A DNA stretch of 64,000 bases, taken from NCBI RefSeq assembly GCF_045679545.1, contig NZ_CP166195.1, positions 434,001 through 498,000 on the forward strand. Reading direction: 5' to 3'. Position 1 is the first letter of the stretch, and each line of letters starts with the position of its first letter. A program made the position numbers and the translations under genes. The notes beneath the pieces were generated by a model. It saw only the letters and a list, made by a program, of their open reading frames with translations, had not been told where the DNA came from and did not search any database. Below are positions 26,418 through 34,653 of the stretch, in pieces. This stretch comes from Enterovibrio sp045679545 (lineage in GTDB: Bacteria > Pseudomonadota > Gammaproteobacteria > Enterobacterales > Vibrionaceae).

Positions 26418-27851
26418 ATGAAGTCAACGTATCGCGTGCTCATCATTGAAGATTCGGAACCACTTGCGAACCTTTACATGCAGTACCTTGCCAATGAGCC
26501 CATTGAGCTCACTTGTCTCGGAACAGGTCAAGCTGCCCTTGACCATCTTCAGAATGCAACACCGCATTTGGTTCTGCTGGATCTCAAACTGCCCGACATG
26601 TCAGGCGAGAAAATCCTTCAATGGATCAACGAACAATCACTTCCTTGCGCGGTTATCGTGGTGACCAGTCATGGCTCGGTGAATACGGCGGTTGATCTCA
26701 TGCGTCAGGGCGCGGTGGATTTTCTCGAAAAACCCGTCAGTGCAGAACGTCTGAAAACGACGATAAAGAACCAACTTGAACGCACACGACTTCAAGGGTT
26801 GGTAGAAGACATTCAAAGCAGTTTTGAACGCAATGCCTACCAAGGGTTCATTGGTTCAAGCTTACCGATGCAAAATGTATATCGCATTATTGATGCCGCT
26901 GCACCCAGCAAAGCCACGGTTTTCATCACAGGTGAAAGCGGCACAGGCAAAGAAGTCTGCGCAGAAGCCATACATCACCAGAGCCCTAGATCTAGCGCCC
27001 CTTTCATTGCACTGAATTGCGGCGCCATTCCTCATGACTTAATGGAAAGCGAAATATTCGGTCACGTAAAAGGGGCTTTTACAGGTGCGAGTAACGAACG
27101 AAAGGGCGCGGCAACACAGGCACAAGGCGGCACGCTTTTTCTCGATGAAATCTGCGAAATGGATTTAGAGCTGCAAAAGAAATTACTGCGGTTTATTCAA
27201 ACCGGACGTTTCCAAAAAGTGGGCGGTAGTAAAGAAGAAAGCGTGGATATTCGCTTTTTGTGTGCGACCAATAGAGACCCGCTTCAAGAGGTGTCGGCCG
27301 GACGTTTTCGTGAGGATTTGTACTATCGACTTCATGTTGTGCCGCTAGCCATGCCGCCCTTGCGTGAGCGCGGCGATGATATTTTGTCTATCGCCACAAA
27401 TTTTTTGATGACTTATGCCAAAGAAGAAGGAAAGAACTTCTCGCGCTTTACGCCCGAAGCCGAAGTGGTATTGCGCCACTATCCGTGGCCGGGCAATGTG
27501 CGTCAGCTACAAAACGTGATTCGCAATGTGGTGGTACTGCATGATGGCGAGGCGGTCAGCATTAAACAGCTTCCACCGCCTTTGAATGAAACCCTGACCG
27601 ACCAAGAGATCAGAACGCTAGCGCATGTGGTGATCCCTGATCCCATCAGCCATGCCAATGCAGAGGATACTCCGAGTGCCTCATCCGATGCAGAGGGAGG
27701 CATTCGTCCACTCTGTGATTTGGAACGCGAAGCCATTCAAAAAGCCATCGCTCATTGTGATGGCAACGTACTCAAAGCGGCTGTTTTACTTCAAATCAGC
27801 CCATCAACGCTGTATCGAAAGAAACAAGCATGGGAAACCGACGAAGCCTGA
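26418..27851 (+). CDS. sypG: Sigma-54-dependent response regulator SypG
   Basis: A 477-residue NtrC-class activator and master transcription factor of syp genes. The receiver (1-120) has the acidic pocket EDSE, phospho-Asp55 in LLDLKLPD, and Lys in EKPVSA. The AAA+ domain (about 140-370) has Walker A GESGTGKEVC, the sigma-54 contact loop GAFTGA, and Walker B GGTLFLDEICEM. The C-terminal Fis-type helix-turn-helix (about 430-475) ends ALLQISPSTLYRKKQ-like. It lies last in the sypA-sypG run, followed by a terminator. The seven sigma-54 promoters in the window are its obvious targets. Confidence 0.95.
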   Translation: MKSTYRVLIIEDSEPLANLYMQYLANEPIELTCLGTGQAALDHLQNATPHLVLLDLKLPDMSGEKILQWINEQSLPCAVIVVTSHGSVNTAVDLMRQGAVDFLEKPVSAERLKTTIKNQLERTRLQGLVEDIQSSFERNAYQGFIGSSLPMQNVYRIIDAAAPSKATVFITGESGTGKEVCAEAIHHQSPRSSAPFIALNCGAIPHDLMESEIFGHVKGAFTGASNERKGAATQAQGGTLFLDEICEMDLELQKKLLRFIQTGRFQKVGGSKEESVDIRFLCATNRDPLQEVSAGRFREDLYYRLHVVPLAMPPLRERGDDILSIATNFLMTYAKEEGKNFSRFTPEAEVVLRHYPWPGNVRQLQNVIRNVVVLHDGEAVSIKQLPPPLNETLTDQEIRTLAHVVIPDPISHANAEDTPSASSDAEGGIRPLCDLEREAIQKAIAHCDGNVLKAAVLLQISPSTLYRKKQAWETDEA

Positions 27852-27950
27852 GTCGCGCGGTTTGAAGCGTCACTTTGATTGTTGTTATCAAGGACGCTAT
27901 TGATACCCAATCATATACTCAGCACATTGAAGTTGTTGGGGCATAAACAC

Positions 27951-27982
27951 AAAAACGCCGCATCGATGCGGCGTTTTTTTTT
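27951..27982. terminator. Bidirectional terminator between sypG and the epimerase
   Basis: The strong palindrome AACGCCGCATCGATGCGGCGTT is flanked by A and T runs on both strands. It can close the plus-strand sypG transcript and the convergent epimerase transcript. Confidence 0.9.
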
Positions 27983-28020
27983 GATGAAGATGATGAGCGC
28001 TTTGCCGATAAGGGAGGTGA

Positions 28021-28965
28021 TTAGCTCGCAGAGCGCTGAGAATGACTGCCATTGGCTACGTAAGCCAACAATTCGCGAAGCCCTTGAGTCACTGATGTTT
28101 TAGCAAACACGCCTAGTTCTTTCGCCCCTCGCGCAGGGCTGCCAATTGAGGTTCGAATGTCACCACGGCGCGCGGGCAAATATTCCACATCTACCCTTGT
28201 TCCGGTTATCGACATCAATATTGTGGCCAATTGATTCACCGACAATGCATCCCCTCGGCACACATTGAACACTTCAGGGGTCACTGACACTTCTTTCATC
28301 GCGGCGCGTAAGAAACGCACCACGTCAGCGACGTAGATAAAATCACGGGTTTGCTCTCCATCACCAAAAATGGTGACAGGTTGACCATCGATGACTTTGT
28401 CAGCAAATATCGAGATCACGCCCGAGTATGGCGAGGAGGGATCTTGACGAGGGCCAAACACATTAAAGAAGCGCAGGCCTGTCGTTGGCACACCATGCAC
28501 CATAGACGCAACACGCGCATGTAATTCAGACCCTAACTTGTCCGCACCATACGCGGTTAATGGGCGCAGCACTGCTCGTTCAGCTAAAGGCATGTCAGCG
28601 TTGTCGCCATATACCGCCGCCGAAGATGCATAGACCACGGGTGTTTTGGCCGCTCTCGCCGCCTCAAACACGCGAATGCTGCCCGTTAGGTTCACTTCGT
28701 GTGTTTCTATCCACTGTTGGTTTGAGCGTTCAACGGACGCAATAGCGGCAAGATGAAAGCACCCGTCCACTTCCTTCATTGCATCTTCAAGCACACCCGG
28801 CTGGCAGATGTCAGCAACGCGAAGCTCACAATGACGCGGGACATTGTCACGAGAGCCCGTAGAGAGATCGTCAATCACTCGGACGTGATGACCGTCAGCC
28901 AATAGCGACTCGACCAAATGTGAACCAATGAAGCCACAGCCTCCAGTAACTAAGTAACTTGCCAT
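28021..28965 (-). CDS. NAD-dependent sugar-nucleotide epimerase, extra gene in the syp region
   Basis: A 314-residue extended short-chain dehydrogenase of the UDP-glucose/GlcNAc 4-epimerase type. The Rossmann motif VTGGCGFIGSHLVESL is at the N-terminus, a Ser region lies in YASSAAVYG, and the catalytic YxxxK lies in TAYGADKLGSE. It probably supplies a nucleotide sugar for the syp polysaccharide. The gene is on the opposite strand between sypG and sypH, a place where V. fischeri has none to my knowledge. A near-perfect sigma-54 promoter precedes it (29006-29021), so it appears wired into the same regulon. Confidence 0.88.
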   Translation of the reverse strand: MASYLVTGGCGFIGSHLVESLLADGHHVRVIDDLSTGSRDNVPRHCELRVADICQPGVLEDAMKEVDGCFHLAAIASVERSNQQWIETHEVNLTGSIRVFEAARAAKTPVVYASSAAVYGDNADMPLAERAVLRPLTAYGADKLGSELHARVASMVHGVPTTGLRFFNVFGPRQDPSSPYSGVISIFADKVIDGQPVTIFGDGEQTRDFIYVADVVRFLRAAMKEVSVTPEVFNVCRGDALSVNQLATILMSITGTRVDVEYLPARRGDIRTSIGSPARGAKELGVFAKTSVTQGLRELLAYVANGSHSQRSAS

Positions 28966-29005
28966 GCTCGCCTCTGTAAATAGTTAGGGAATCTACTTCG
29001 TGCAT

Positions 29006-29021
29006 TGCAAAGGGTTTGCCA
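29006..29021 (-). promoter_or_regulatory. Sigma-54 promoter of the epimerase gene
   Basis: The minus strand reads TGGCAAACCCTTTGCA, with GG and GC at the exact offset and a perfect TTTGCA -12 element. Predicted start is about 28994, 29 bases before the epimerase ATG. Confidence 0.85.
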
Positions 29022-29210
29022 AGTTTCAGGTTTGTTATTGCGCCTGTCGCCAAAGCCACCTTGGGAAAAAGAGCACTAAATCCAAGCAATACCTCGCTTT
29101 CAGCGGTTTAAACCTTGTGCAGTTCCATCGAAAAATACAGGCTATTTTTCTAGAATTGTCCCTGTCATGTTTCTTTTACTTCTTTGTTTGAATCGAAATG
29201 GTTCTCTCTT

Positions 29211-29225
29211 TCGTCAATTTGACAT
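29211..29225. promoter_or_regulatory. Candidate SypG site, shared epimerase/sypH region (distal)
   Basis: TCGTCAATTTGACAT fits the NNGTCA-N3-TGACAW variant also seen at sypM. It lies between the two divergent sigma-54 promoters, 190 bases from the epimerase promoter and 107 from the sypH promoter. Confidence 0.5.
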
Positions 29226-29252
29226 GCGCTTTGACTGCTGCCTGTTTATCAA

Positions 29253-29267
29253 TTGTCATTTTGATTG
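29253..29267. promoter_or_regulatory. Candidate SypG site upstream of sypH (proximal)
   Basis: TTGTCATTTTGATTG ends 65 bases before the -24 element of the sypH promoter, the same spacing as at sypA and sypM. Confidence 0.5.
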
Positions 29268-29331
29268 TTTAACCTGCGCCATTTCATCACTCATCGCCTT
29301 CTATATTAATCAATTCAATGAATTAGCATTC

Positions 29332-29347
29332 TGGCACTATCTTTGCT
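29332..29347 (+). promoter_or_regulatory. Sigma-54 promoter of sypH
   Basis: TGGCACTATCTTTGCT is an excellent match, including TGGCAC and TTTGCT. Predicted start is about 29359, 33 bases before the sypH ATG. sypH therefore does not depend on read-through from sypG. Confidence 0.87.
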
Positions 29348-29391
29348 GAGTCTCTGTCGATGACTATTTCCCTAAGGTATAAGGTGGCGAC

Positions 29392-30408
29392 ATGGCAATA
29401 AGCAAAAAGAAAATCTGGTTAGTTTTAGATAGCCGAGGATTTGGAGGAATTGAATCGCATGTCGAGCAATTAGCATTGGGACTGAACAATGCCCGAACAG
29501 ATGTCACCGTTGTCTTTCTCAATAATTATGGCGAGCATCCTGTTCACAAACGCCTCCTTTATTGTGGTTTGAAGTGCAACGTGCTTGATGGTCGCCTTGT
29601 GTCGTTATGGCAAGCCATCCGCAAAGGTAAACCTAATGTCATCCACACTCACGGCTACAAAGCGGGCATTCTGGTTCGCCCTATAGCCAAGATGATGGGG
29701 ATCACCTGTGCAAGCACGTTTCACAGCGGCGAGGTAAAAGAAGGGAAACTCAAACTGTATGATTGGTTCGATCGTCACACCGCTTTTCTCGCCAACCAAG
29801 TTTACGCAGTCAGTACACCTGTGCTCGAAACCCTGCCTTGCGCTGCAAAGTTAGCAAATAACTTTGTTAACACACATAACACCCCGCCATCCGATGGCAA
29901 CCAGATAGCGTTTGTGGGGCGTTTATGTAAGGAAAAAGCACCTGAACGTTTTGTTCATCTCGCAAAACGCTTTCCTCATCTTGATTTCCATGTCTATGGT
30001 GACGGGCCATTGCGCAAGCCGCTGGAACGAATTGCGCCACAAAACGTCACTTTCCACGGTGCACAAAGTGACATGCGAAAAGTCTGGACCCACATTGGCC
30101 TGCTTATCATTCCTTCTCGCGCAGAAGGGTTGCCAATGTCTTCTTTGGAGGCCATGGCACGAGGGATCCCTGTCGCGGCCTTTAATGTGGGTGCGCTAGA
30201 TAAGCTCATTCAGCATAACCTAAACGGTTGGATATTAGAGCAAGGGGATGTTGATGGCTTGGTCAACGTGATCCATGTGTGGCGTAACAGTGATGCAGTT
30301 CAACGTGCGCAGTGGAAAATGCGAGCCATTCAAACCATCCAAAAAAGGTATTCTGCCGAAGCCATAGTTCCACAGTTACTTCAGGCCTACACCGCCGTCG
30401 CAAAGTGA
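29392..30408 (+). CDS. sypH: Glycosyltransferase SypH (GT4-like)
   Basis: A 338-residue retaining glycosyltransferase of the GT-B fold. The N-terminal half has LDSRGFGGIESHVEQLALG. The C-terminal donor-binding domain contains FVGRLCKEKAPERFVHLA and the EAEGLP-like RAEGLPMSSLEAMARGIP motif. There is no signal peptide, so it works at the cytoplasmic face assembling the syp repeat unit. It is identified as SypH by position after sypG and before sypI. It has its own sigma-54 promoter and is followed by a terminator. Donor and acceptor are unknown. Confidence 0.87.
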   Translation: MAISKKKIWLVLDSRGFGGIESHVEQLALGLNNARTDVTVVFLNNYGEHPVHKRLLYCGLKCNVLDGRLVSLWQAIRKGKPNVIHTHGYKAGILVRPIAKMMGITCASTFHSGEVKEGKLKLYDWFDRHTAFLANQVYAVSTPVLETLPCAAKLANNFVNTHNTPPSDGNQIAFVGRLCKEKAPERFVHLAKRFPHLDFHVYGDGPLRKPLERIAPQNVTFHGAQSDMRKVWTHIGLLIIPSRAEGLPMSSLEAMARGIPVAAFNVGALDKLIQHNLNGWILEQGDVDGLVNVIHVWRNSDAVQRAQWKMRAIQTIQKRYSAEAIVPQLLQAYTAVAK

Positions 30409-30420
30409 CCTTAGGGGTGA

Positions 30421-30435
30421 TTCTCAAAATGACGA
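30421..30435. promoter_or_regulatory. Candidate SypG site upstream of sypI
   Basis: TTCTCAAAATGACGA keeps the TTCTCA half site and TGAC. It ends 73 bases before the -24 element and lies between the sypH stop and the sypH terminator. Confidence 0.6.
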
Positions 30436-30443
30436 AAACCAGA

Positions 30444-30475
30444 AAAACCGCGATGCCAAGCATCGCGGTTTTCTT
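30444..30475 (+). terminator. Rho-independent terminator of sypH
   Basis: A 13-bp perfect stem (30444-30456 with 30460-30472), loop CAA, is followed by a T-rich run. It separates sypH from the sypI promoter. Confidence 0.9.
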
Positions 30476-30507
30476 TTATATCAATAAAAATCAAACAGAT
30501 AAAAACA

Positions 30508-30523
30508 TGGATCGGTCTTTGCA
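30508..30523 (+). promoter_or_regulatory. Sigma-54 promoter of sypI
   Basis: TGGATCGGTCTTTGCA has a perfect TTTGCA -12 element and correct GG/GC spacing, with two departures in the -24 part. A sigma-54 promoter at sypI is also known in V. fischeri. The long leader to ATG 30593 has GGAGGAAGG as ribosome site. Confidence 0.78.
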
Positions 30524-30592
30524 ATGGTAACGCTAACCCGCTTACGAAATACGTAAGCCACGAATTTACGTTAACGACCTGGAGGAAGGACA

Positions 30593-31849
30593 ATGACATT
30601 AACACCTCAGGTTCTACCCAATCCTCAAAAAGTGCTGTTTGTTCACTACGGCGACAATTGGATCCGTGGCAGCGAACGTTGCTTAATTGACCTTATTACC
30701 CACCTCGACAGAACCTTGTTCGAGCCTGTGCTTTGGTGTAACAGCGAACTGCTAGCCCAAGAGGTCCTCAAGCTTGATGTGCCCGTGTATGTCAGCAACT
30801 TTACGCTGCTACTCGGCGAACGCACCCCTAAGTGGGATGTGCTGGGTTTCAGCAAATTGGTCAATCAAGGTTTACGCATTGTTGATGATCATCAGGTCGC
30901 CTTGATTCATTCCAACAGCGGCGCGCCATCCCAGTGGTTAAATTGGGTTTCCCGTGCTCGTAAGCTGCCTTTAGTGCTGCATCTGCATTCTCGCTATCCG
31001 CTGAGAGATCGCATCACCCTTGGTTTGCATCATGCCAGCATGGCAGTCGGCGTGAGCCAACCTGTGGTTGACCAGCTGTTAACCGACGGTGCGGTACCAA
31101 GCCGCTGTCAGGTCATTCCCAACGGCATAGACACCGAGACCTTGCTGAAGCAACCTGTTGAAGACATCCGTCGAACGCTAAACCTTCCGAGTGATGCTTT
31201 CGTTGCTATCAGTGTTTGCTCCCTGATCCACCGCAAAGGTGTCGATCTGCTGATTGAAGCATGTAAAAAACTGCGTGAGATGTGCCTCCCCATTCATTTA
31301 GTGGTGATCGGTGAAGGCCCAGAGAGAGAAACACTTGAAGCGCAAATCATCGCGGCTGGCCTCAGTAACTTCGTGCATCTTGTGGGTGAAAAACACAACG
31401 TGGTAGGCATGATGCGAGGCGGCGCAGACCTTTGTATTTCAGGCGCTCGTGAAGAGGTATTTGGCCTAACACTGGCAGAAGCGGGTTTAGCCGGGCTGCC
31501 TGTTATTGCACCGCGCGTCGGCGGTATTCCCAGTGTCATCAATCATCAAAAAACAGGTCTACTGGTTGAACCAGAAAACGCTCATGCACTGGCACAAGCC
31601 ATTTACCATTTGTTCGTGAATCAAGACCAACGTTTAGAGATGGGCGTGAAAGGGCAACAACACGTTGCTGAACATTTCACCATCAGCACACATACGCGTG
31701 CATTCGAGCAACTTTACCAAGGCTTGATCACCAACCCTGCGATGACCACCAAATGGATGAGCCACTGGCAATTCATTCCGCCAGTGAAAGCGTCGTTGCG
31801 CTTTGTGAAAAACTACCGCAAACCACAGCCATTGGAGGCCGCAGTATGA
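30593..31849 (+). CDS. sypI: Glycosyltransferase SypI (GT4 family)
   Basis: A 418-residue GT-B glycosyltransferase. The N-terminal domain has HYGDNWIRGSERCLIDLI. The C-terminal donor domain has SVCSLIHRKGVDLLIEA and SGAREEVFGLTLAEAGLAGL, the usual EX7E motif. It is cytoplasmic. A strong GGAGGAAGG precedes the start. The stop overlaps the sypJ start by four bases, so sypI-sypJ-sypK are translated as a coupled set. Assignment to SypI rests on position and family. Confidence 0.87.
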   Translation: MTLTPQVLPNPQKVLFVHYGDNWIRGSERCLIDLITHLDRTLFEPVLWCNSELLAQEVLKLDVPVYVSNFTLLLGERTPKWDVLGFSKLVNQGLRIVDDHQVALIHSNSGAPSQWLNWVSRARKLPLVLHLHSRYPLRDRITLGLHHASMAVGVSQPVVDQLLTDGAVPSRCQVIPNGIDTETLLKQPVEDIRRTLNLPSDAFVAISVCSLIHRKGVDLLIEACKKLREMCLPIHLVVIGEGPERETLEAQIIAAGLSNFVHLVGEKHNVVGMMRGGADLCISGAREEVFGLTLAEAGLAGLPVIAPRVGGIPSVINHQKTGLLVEPENAHALAQAIYHLFVNQDQRLEMGVKGQQHVAEHFTISTHTRAFEQLYQGLITNPAMTTKWMSHWQFIPPVKASLRFVKNYRKPQPLEAAV

Positions 31850-32988
31850 GCAAGTTAAAACACATACTGATCCTTGATCCCATCGCTTTCGCTGGCGGTT
31901 CAAAGGTCTCCACCAAGCATGTACTGGCACAACTTGAAGACAAAGACGTTCGCGTATCCGTCCTCACGGCAGATGCTAAAAGCTGGCGTCAAACCCAAGC
32001 CTACGTGAGACATTTGGTGATGCCAGAGAAGCTCGAACGTGCTGAGCAAGGGTTAGCCTATTTTGCGCGCCACTTACTGATCGCCATGCAACTACTCTGG
32101 TTCAGACTGTTCATAGGCCGAATCGACACCGCCCTTGCCGCTTCAGGCCCTGGTGTTGATTTGGGGTTATACCTTGCTAAACCTTTGTTGGGTTATCGAC
32201 TGGTGCAAATGGTTCATGGCCCTGTCGCTACATCACGTACCATTGGGCGATGCCTGCTGCATGCAAACCATGTTTTCTACCTCGAATCGACCCGTGATTC
32301 ACTGTGCGCCGCATTAGAGGCCACAGGCAACACAGGCGAAGTATCGGCTTATCCACATTTTCAAACCTTCACTAACGGCTTACCAAAAAGTACGTGGCCA
32401 AGCGCGTGTCAGCACGATTATGCCGTCGTTTTCTGGGCAGCCTCGTTGCTGAAATGGAAAGGTTTAGACACCTTGATGCAAGCATTGAGCATGCTTCACC
32501 CTTCTCAACGTTCTGAAACACATGTTTGTTTTATTCGTCCTGAACAAACCACGCTTGCTGTGAGTCAGGCTCCGCAGCCCGTTAGCAAAGTGTTCTGGCA
32601 TGAAGCGCCCGATGATCTGGATGCCATTCGGTCACGTGCCAACATTTTTGTGTCCACCAGCACCAAAGAACCTTTTGGGCTTTCTATTCTCGAAGCCATG
32701 GCGGCGGGCATGTGCGTCATCATTCCTCAAGATGGTGCCTATTGGGACACCCAGCTTACCCATGGTGTGAACTGCTTAAAGTATCCACCGAACGACATCG
32801 ATGCGCTGGCTCATTCCCTGCTTGAAGCACAAGACGACATGCGATCACTCACACGTATTGGCAAAGCGGCGGGCGTGATCTCGCAGCAATATCGCGCTGA
32901 ATTTTGCTTCGCCAATATTTGTGAGGCATTAGCTCCCCAAGTGGGTTCGCGCATTTCAGCGATGACCCGCAATGAGGTGCAAGGATGA
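31846..32988 (+). CDS. sypJ: Glycosyltransferase SypJ (GT4 family)
   Basis: A GT-B glycosyltransferase of about 380 residues beginning MSKLKHILILDPIAFAGGSK. The donor-binding region carries STKEPFGLSILEAMAAGM with the EX7E motif. I chose ATG 31846, which overlaps the sypI stop (ATGA), over the longer frame from 31753 that runs inside sypI. It overlaps sypK by four bases. It is one of the transferases building the syp repeat; its sugar is unknown. Confidence 0.87.
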   Translation: MSKLKHILILDPIAFAGGSKVSTKHVLAQLEDKDVRVSVLTADAKSWRQTQAYVRHLVMPEKLERAEQGLAYFARHLLIAMQLLWFRLFIGRIDTALAASGPGVDLGLYLAKPLLGYRLVQMVHGPVATSRTIGRCLLHANHVFYLESTRDSLCAALEATGNTGEVSAYPHFQTFTNGLPKSTWPSACQHDYAVVFWAASLLKWKGLDTLMQALSMLHPSQRSETHVCFIRPEQTTLAVSQAPQPVSKVFWHEAPDDLDAIRSRANIFVSTSTKEPFGLSILEAMAAGMCVIIPQDGAYWDTQLTHGVNCLKYPPNDIDALAHSLLEAQDDMRSLTRIGKAAGVISQQYRAEFCFANICEALAPQVGSRISAMTRNEVQG

Positions 32989-34409
32989 AGGCATTATCCC
33001 CCGTGATGAAACAAACTCTGCTTTACGGCAGCAGTATGGCTTTGATGAAAGGGATTTCACTGCTCATGCTGCCCTTTATCACCCACCAACTGCCCCAAGC
33101 TGAATTTGGGATGCTAGAAATTATCAGCAGTATCGCAGCGCTTGGTAGCATTCTCGTGGGTTTAGGGCTTGAAGATGCGTTGTATCGTTTTGTGGGAGGC
33201 AGTAAAACCGAGCGCGAACGCCTCACCATGGCGGCGAGAATATTCACGCTTACCTTGATGATTTGCGCCGTGATGATCCCGCTAGGTTGGTTCGGGGCAG
33301 CGTTACTCGACAGTTATGTACCAGGCGGCCTAACCACTTATCAACTGCGTTTGGTGTTACTGATGCTGGCGTTGGAAGGCTGTATCGCGGTGCCATTAGG
33401 TTGGCTGAGAATGCAAAATCGCGCTGTCGCATTTTTCTCGGCAGCGGTGGGGCGCGCCTTTTTGCATGCCGGGTTAACCGTGGTCATGCTGCTTAGCGGC
33501 AGAGGCATTGATGGTGTGCTGGAAGCGGGCGTGATCGCCGCAATCACGCAAGCGGTGATCCTCACCATGGTGCAATTGAAAGACACCGGCTTTTCGTTTT
33601 CTCGCAAGGTGACGGGGCAATCGCTGGTTTACAGTCTGCCCATCATGGCAAGCGGTATGATGGCATTTACACTCAACGGCCTTGACCGCTGGGTACTCGC
33701 AGACGTGAGTTCGCTGGAGGAACTGGCACAATTTGGTGTGGCAGCCAAATTTGGCTTAGCCGTGGTGTTATTGCTGCAACCCTTTGGAATGTGGTGGATG
33801 CCAAAACGCTTTGATGTGCTTTACGGCATCAATGGCCGAGAGAAAGCCACGCAGTTTACCTGTTATGGTTTGGTGGCAGTGATGCTGATTGCCGTTGGCG
33901 TTGCCTTTGTTGCGCCTCTCGCCATTGTTTGGTTGCTGCCGGACAGCTACCTGCTCGCAGCACAATTTATCGCCTTTTTGGTTGCTGCTGCTTTATTTAA
34001 AGAAATGGCAGAACTGGTTAACTTAGGCAGTTTTGCGGGGGACACTACCTATGCCCAAATGGGGATCAATGCCGCAGCCGCAGTGGTCGCTGTGACCACA
34101 CTGTGGTGGTGGGGGCATGAATACGGTGTGTTTGGCGTATTAATGGCACTGGCCTTCACGCAATGCCTGCGCTTTGTGCTGTTTTTTGTGGTCAGCCAAT
34201 CTCTGTATCACCTGCCCTATCCCGTGTATTCGCTGCTTGTGCTTGGCTGTGTGTGTTTAGGTTGGCTGGCGGTGTCACAGTATGACTGGTCAGTCGCAGC
34301 ACGCATTGTCTTGCTGGTTTTAGCCCCACTGAGCCTCATCCTAGTAGGCCAAAAGCTGCGATTACTACCCAAAGGGTCGTTCAAACGCTTTGCCGGGCAA
34401 ACCGCTTGA
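32985..34409 (+). CDS. sypK: Oligosaccharide flippase SypK (Wzx/MATE-like)
   Basis: A 474-residue inner-membrane protein with about 12-14 hydrophobic segments. The opening KQTLLYGSSMALMKGISLLM and LPQAEFGMLEIISSIAALG are typical of Wzx-type polysaccharide flippases. It should translocate the lipid-linked repeat to the periplasm. It is last in the sypI-J-K set and is followed by a strong terminator. In V. fischeri sypL follows here; in this window a repeat and the sypM promoter follow instead. Confidence 0.88.
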   Translation: MKALSPVMKQTLLYGSSMALMKGISLLMLPFITHQLPQAEFGMLEIISSIAALGSILVGLGLEDALYRFVGGSKTERERLTMAARIFTLTLMICAVMIPLGWFGAALLDSYVPGGLTTYQLRLVLLMLALEGCIAVPLGWLRMQNRAVAFFSAAVGRAFLHAGLTVVMLLSGRGIDGVLEAGVIAAITQAVILTMVQLKDTGFSFSRKVTGQSLVYSLPIMASGMMAFTLNGLDRWVLADVSSLEELAQFGVAAKFGLAVVLLLQPFGMWWMPKRFDVLYGINGREKATQFTCYGLVAVMLIAVGVAFVAPLAIVWLLPDSYLLAAQFIAFLVAAALFKEMAELVNLGSFAGDTTYAQMGINAAAAVVAVTTLWWWGHEYGVFGVLMALAFTQCLRFVLFFVVSQSLYHLPYPVYSLLVLGCVCLGWLAVSQYDWSVAARIVLLVLAPLSLILVGQKLRLLPKGSFKRFAGQTA

Positions 34410-34424
34410 ACGCGTCACCGAGAT

Positions 34425-34459
34425 CCGCTGACGGCGCTTCTGCCGTCAGCGGTTCTTTT
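34425..34459 (+). terminator. Rho-independent terminator of sypK
   Basis: An 11-bp perfect stem (34425-34435 with 34442-34452), loop GCTTCT, is followed by TTCTTTT. Confidence 0.88.
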
Positions 34460-34474
34460 CATTCCTCCACTTGC

Positions 34475-34506
34475 TTTGTCTGTTTGTCTGTTTGTCTGTT
34501 TGTCTA
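34475..34506. repeat. 8-bp tandem repeat (TTTGTCTG, four copies, last one variant)
   Basis: TTTGTCTG occurs three times exactly and once as TTTGTCTA, directly before the candidate SypG site and 82 bases before the sypM -24 element. Such tracts can change copy number by slippage. Here that would alter only DNA upstream of the activator site. Confidence 0.85.
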
Positions 34507-34511
34507 TTTGA

Positions 34512-34526
34512 CTGTCAAAATGACAA
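34512..34526. promoter_or_regulatory. Candidate SypG site upstream of sypM
   Basis: CTGTCAAAATGACAA is nearly palindromic and ends 62 bases before the -24 element, exactly the spacing seen at sypA. Confidence 0.6.
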
Positions 34527-34587
34527 ACGGGCTTTGAAACCTCTGCGAAATACACCTATCTAACTGATAATTAAGCAATCAATAAGT

Positions 34588-34603
34588 TGGCTCGCTTCGT
34601 GCT
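34588..34603 (+). promoter_or_regulatory. Sigma-54 promoter of sypM
   Basis: TGGCTCGCTTCGTGCT has correct GG/GC spacing with departures at A5 and T12. Predicted start is near 34615, which rules out the in-frame start codon at 34609 and supports ATG 34654. Confidence 0.72.
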
Positions 34604-34653
34604 TTACCTTGACTACGACGGTGACAAATACCGCAATGGCAAGGAGAAAGGCG

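Noticed and set aside
29167..29349. 60-residue open frame in the epimerase-sypH gap
   Set aside because: It overlaps the SypG-like sites and the sigma-54 promoter of sypH, has no ribosome site, and its composition is that of the A/T-rich spacer.
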